A DNA stretch of 7,279 bases from Methanomethylovorans sp. (GTDB taxonomy: Archaea; Halobacteriota; Methanosarcinia; Methanosarcinales; Methanosarcinaceae): contig JAHFZE010000093.1 in NCBI GenBank assembly GCA_020854785.1, forward strand, positions 1 to 7,279, in the 5' to 3' direction. Each line of letters opens with the position of its first letter. The stretch's first letter is position 1. Of this stretch, positions 5,383 to 7,279 are shown piece after piece. The position numbers were made by a program, and so were the translations under genes. Under the pieces are notes generated by a model, which was not told the DNA's origin, did no database searches, and was given only the letters and a program-made list of their open reading frames with translations.

Positions 5383-7279
5383 CTATCGTTGAATATTCTC
5401 TATTATTTCGCCGGTTCTTTCATAGGTAAATATGCCATTTGGGAGTCCTGTGGCAAATTCATGAGAACTCAGCGTTGCAAGTAGTTTTCTTACCTGGGGT
5501 ATATTCATTATTTCTTTATTGATAAGAAAATCAAAATCCTCTACAATAACAGGTATGAACTTAAGTCCCATTGTCTGTGCAAAGGGTCTGATGCCAAATC
5601 CTACTTCTGCTTTCTTATTTATTATAGCCTCACAAACTGCCCTGTGTGTCCTTAAGCCTGAACTGTAACCAGGTATCGTCTTTACAAGTTCCGTTTTTGT
5701 GGTACCTTTTTTAACAGCAAGTTCTTCCAGCAGTTTATCAAGCAATGCTCTGGTTCCCGAACCCCTGTTGCGGTTCACCAGTTTTTTTCCAGGCAGGTCT
5801 TCCAGACCTTTTATGTTACTTTCTAGTCGCACTATAAGTCCCTGTTCCCGCCGATAGCCCTTTACAAGCACAACATTACTAATGCCTGTGCTTCTGATGG
5901 CTTCCAGATCATCATTTCCGGCCCATGCCAGGTTAATGCCTGCAATATCAGCTATACTTCCAGCCATAGCACTTAATCCACGGCTGGAACCCGTACTTAT
6001 CATCCTGAATTTCATCCCGGTCAGATCTTCTAGCAGGTCGATGCCGGGACATTGTCCTCCTACTATCATAAGGTCTACTGGAGAGATGTTTCCAAAAAGA
6101 GTAACCTCTATTGTTTTTCCGGCTTCCAGATATTCGGTCTCCTCGCTGATCTCTATAATACCATCGGCTTCAGCAAGGGTAGTAATAGCTCCTGATGTTT
6201 TATCTGCAGGATATACTTTGCCTCTGATCAATCCCACAGGAAAAAGTTCCCTTCTTCCTTCGGACCGTATGGATGTTCCCATCACTGCCTGTATCTTTGT
6301 TCTGAATGGAGGAGCAGTTTCAAGTGAATCGTATATTAGAGGAGCTATGAACTCATTAAATATAGAGAGTGCAGAAGTAGGATTACCCGGAAGCCCAATG
6401 AGCGGCACATCGTCAACAATGCCTACAACTACTGGCTTTCCGGGCTTTATTGATATTCCGTGCAATAGCGTCCTCCCCTTTTCATCTATGATCTTATACA
6501 TCACATCGCCCACGCCTGCAGAAGTACTGCCGGAAGTGAGCACCATGTTACATTCCTGTAATGCACGATCGATGACATCAGACATTGCATGTTCGTTATC
6601 CTTTACAATTCCATACATTATGGGTCTTGCACCGCACTCTTCCACACTGGCAGCTATTGCATATGAATTAGCATCATAGATCTTCCCGGCATCTAACTGA
6701 GATCCGGGCTGAACAAGTTCATCACCTGTGGAAATTATTCCAACGTTCAGTTCTTTTACTGTTACTTTGCTGATACCTATGGATGCAAGCACTCCTATCT
6801 CACGTGGGCCGATGCGTACGTTTTTGCGCAGCACACGTTCTCCTTTCATGATGTCAGCACCAGTACGCATGATATTCTCATTGATATGTACTGCCCGGCG
6901 TGCTAATATATTGCCATCTTCAGCTGTTGTGTGCTCCACCATTATTACAGCATCTGAGCCTTCGGGTATTGGTGCTCCTGTAGCTATTTCGATAGCTTCT
7001 CCGGGGCCAAGGGTCAGATCCGAAACACAACCGGCTGCGATGGATCCAATATTCGCCAATATCACCGGCTCCAGCTCTGTTGCAATGTATGTGTCCTGTG
7101 CCTTCACAGCAAACCCATCTTTTACCGATCTGTCAAACGCAGGCACATCTATGCCTGAAAAGACATCTTCTGCCAGGATGCGGTTATTTGCGTGTTCCAA
7201 AGATAATTTTTTCAGTGTTGGCTTTATCTTGATAGCATTTATTATGCTGCGTGCTTCTTTTGAGGATGTGAGTTCTCTG
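5383..7279 (-). CDS. moeA: MoeA molybdopterin molybdenumtransferase fused to a C-terminal PBP-like domain (5' end outside window)
   Basis: The stop is TAG 5383-5385. The frame is open through the right edge, giving 631 visible residues. The visible start (RELTSSKEA) resembles the family N-terminus, so probably only a few residues are missing; TTG 7200 is not the start. MoeA inserts molybdate or tungstate into adenylylated molybdopterin to complete the cofactor. Counting from codon 7200, MoeA marks are DRSVKDGFAV (23-32), ATGAPIPEGSDAVIM (73-87), STGDEL (157-162), SGSTSAGVGD (223-232), KPGKPVVVG (252-260) and GLPGNPTSA (269-277), with the beta-rich domain IV to about residue 370. Residues 378-605 form a substrate-binding-protein-like domain (PF12727 type), with YRREQGLIV (449-457), NRNRGSGTR (476-484) and GFGIRPFAQ (534-542). 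It has no signal peptide, so it should act in the cytoplasm. The fusion is known in archaea and some bacteria; the second domain's ligand is presumably an oxyanion or cofactor. Confidence 0.95.
   Translation of the reverse strand, partial: RELTSSKEARSIINAIKIKPTLKKLSLEHANNRILAEDVFSGIDVPAFDRSVKDGFAVKAQDTYIATELEPVILANIGSIAAGCVSDLTLGPGEAIEIATGAPIPEGSDAVIMVEHTTAEDGNILARRAVHINENIMRTGADIMKGERVLRKNVRIGPREIGVLASIGISKVTVKELNVGIISTGDELVQPGSQLDAGKIYDANSYAIAASVEECGARPIMYGIVKDNEHAMSDVIDRALQECNMVLTSGSTSAGVGDVMYKIIDEKGRTLLHGISIKPGKPVVVGIVDDVPLIGLPGNPTSALSIFNEFIAPLIYDSLETAPPFRTKIQAVMGTSIRSEGRRELFPVGLIRGKVYPADKTSGAITTLAEADGIIEISEETEYLEAGKTIEVTLFGNISPVDLMIVGGQCPGIDLLEDLTGMKFRMISTGSSRGLSAMAGSIADIAGINLAWAGNDDLEAIRSTGISNVVLVKGYRREQGLIVRLESNIKGLEDLPGKKLVNRNRGSGTRALLDKLLEELAVKKGTTKTELVKTIPGYSSGLRTHRAVCEAIINKKAEVGFGIRPFAQTMGLKFIPVIVEDFDFLINKEIMNIPQVRKLLATLSSHEFATGLPNGIFTYERTGEIIENIQR

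Noticed and set aside
5304..5429. 41-codon plus-strand fragment considered as a transposase remnant
   Set aside because: It is immediately preceded by an in-frame stop, overlaps the end of the MoeA gene on the other strand, and shows no catalytic motif or flanking repeat that would identify an insertion sequence.
5882..6679. Long plus-strand open frame (265 codons) opposite the MoeA fusion
   Set aside because: It lies entirely antisense to a gene with unmistakable MoeA motifs. Its serine/proline-rich translation has no domain I recognise and looks like a mirror of the real gene's codon pattern.
7198..7200. TTG as the start codon of the MoeA fusion
   Set aside because: The frame continues upstream to the window edge with sequence typical of the MoeA N-terminus, so the true start lies outside the window.

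Overview
The window looks like a piece of a methanogenic archaeal chromosome, most likely from the Methanosarcinales (Methanolobus/Methanosarcina-like). Signals for this are a complete archaeal/eukaryotic-type ABCE1 ribosome-recycling ATPase, an EMC6-like small membrane protein, a MoeA fused to a C-terminal substrate-binding-like domain, archaeal TATA-like boxes, and GGTGA/AGGAG ribosome binding sites with ATG, GTG and TTG starts. The genus is inferred from recalled protein similarity, not from a database search. Base composition is moderate and coding density is normal. There are no rRNA or tRNA genes, no CRISPR array and no intact insertion sequence.

Layout. Plus strand: positions 1-492 hold the C-terminal part of a NadC/ModD-family phosphoribosyltransferase-like protein. 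A roughly 200-base spacer follows, open in two frames but without a convincing gene. Next come a compact thioredoxin (695-964) and a beta-CASP metallo-beta-lactamase-fold nuclease (1016-2041). A clear promoter and ribosome binding site then lead to an EMC6-like membrane protein (2133-2537), followed by ABCE1 (2579-4345). Minus strand: an SRPBCC-fold protein of unknown ligand (4381-4833) converges on ABCE1, and a MoeA-PBP fusion (5383 to beyond the window end) enters from the right. Between the two minus-strand genes lies about 550 bases without a credible gene. Its most striking content is a 103-bp element bounded by a perfect 16-bp inverted repeat, with a tandem 14-nt repeat and a small hairpin inside.

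How the genes fit together. Most genes are housekeeping or family-level predictions and do not form one pathway. ABCE1 (ribosome splitting) and the EMC6-like protein (possible membrane-protein insertion) are adjacent on the same strand and may be co-transcribed. The thioredoxin and nuclease are also co-oriented and close. The two outermost genes both have a possible molybdenum/tungsten link: MoeA clearly so, the NadC-like protein only if it is ModD-like. No defence system or biosynthetic cluster was seen. The most unexplained feature is the inverted-repeat element at 5075-5177, which could be a structured RNA or a miniature mobile element.
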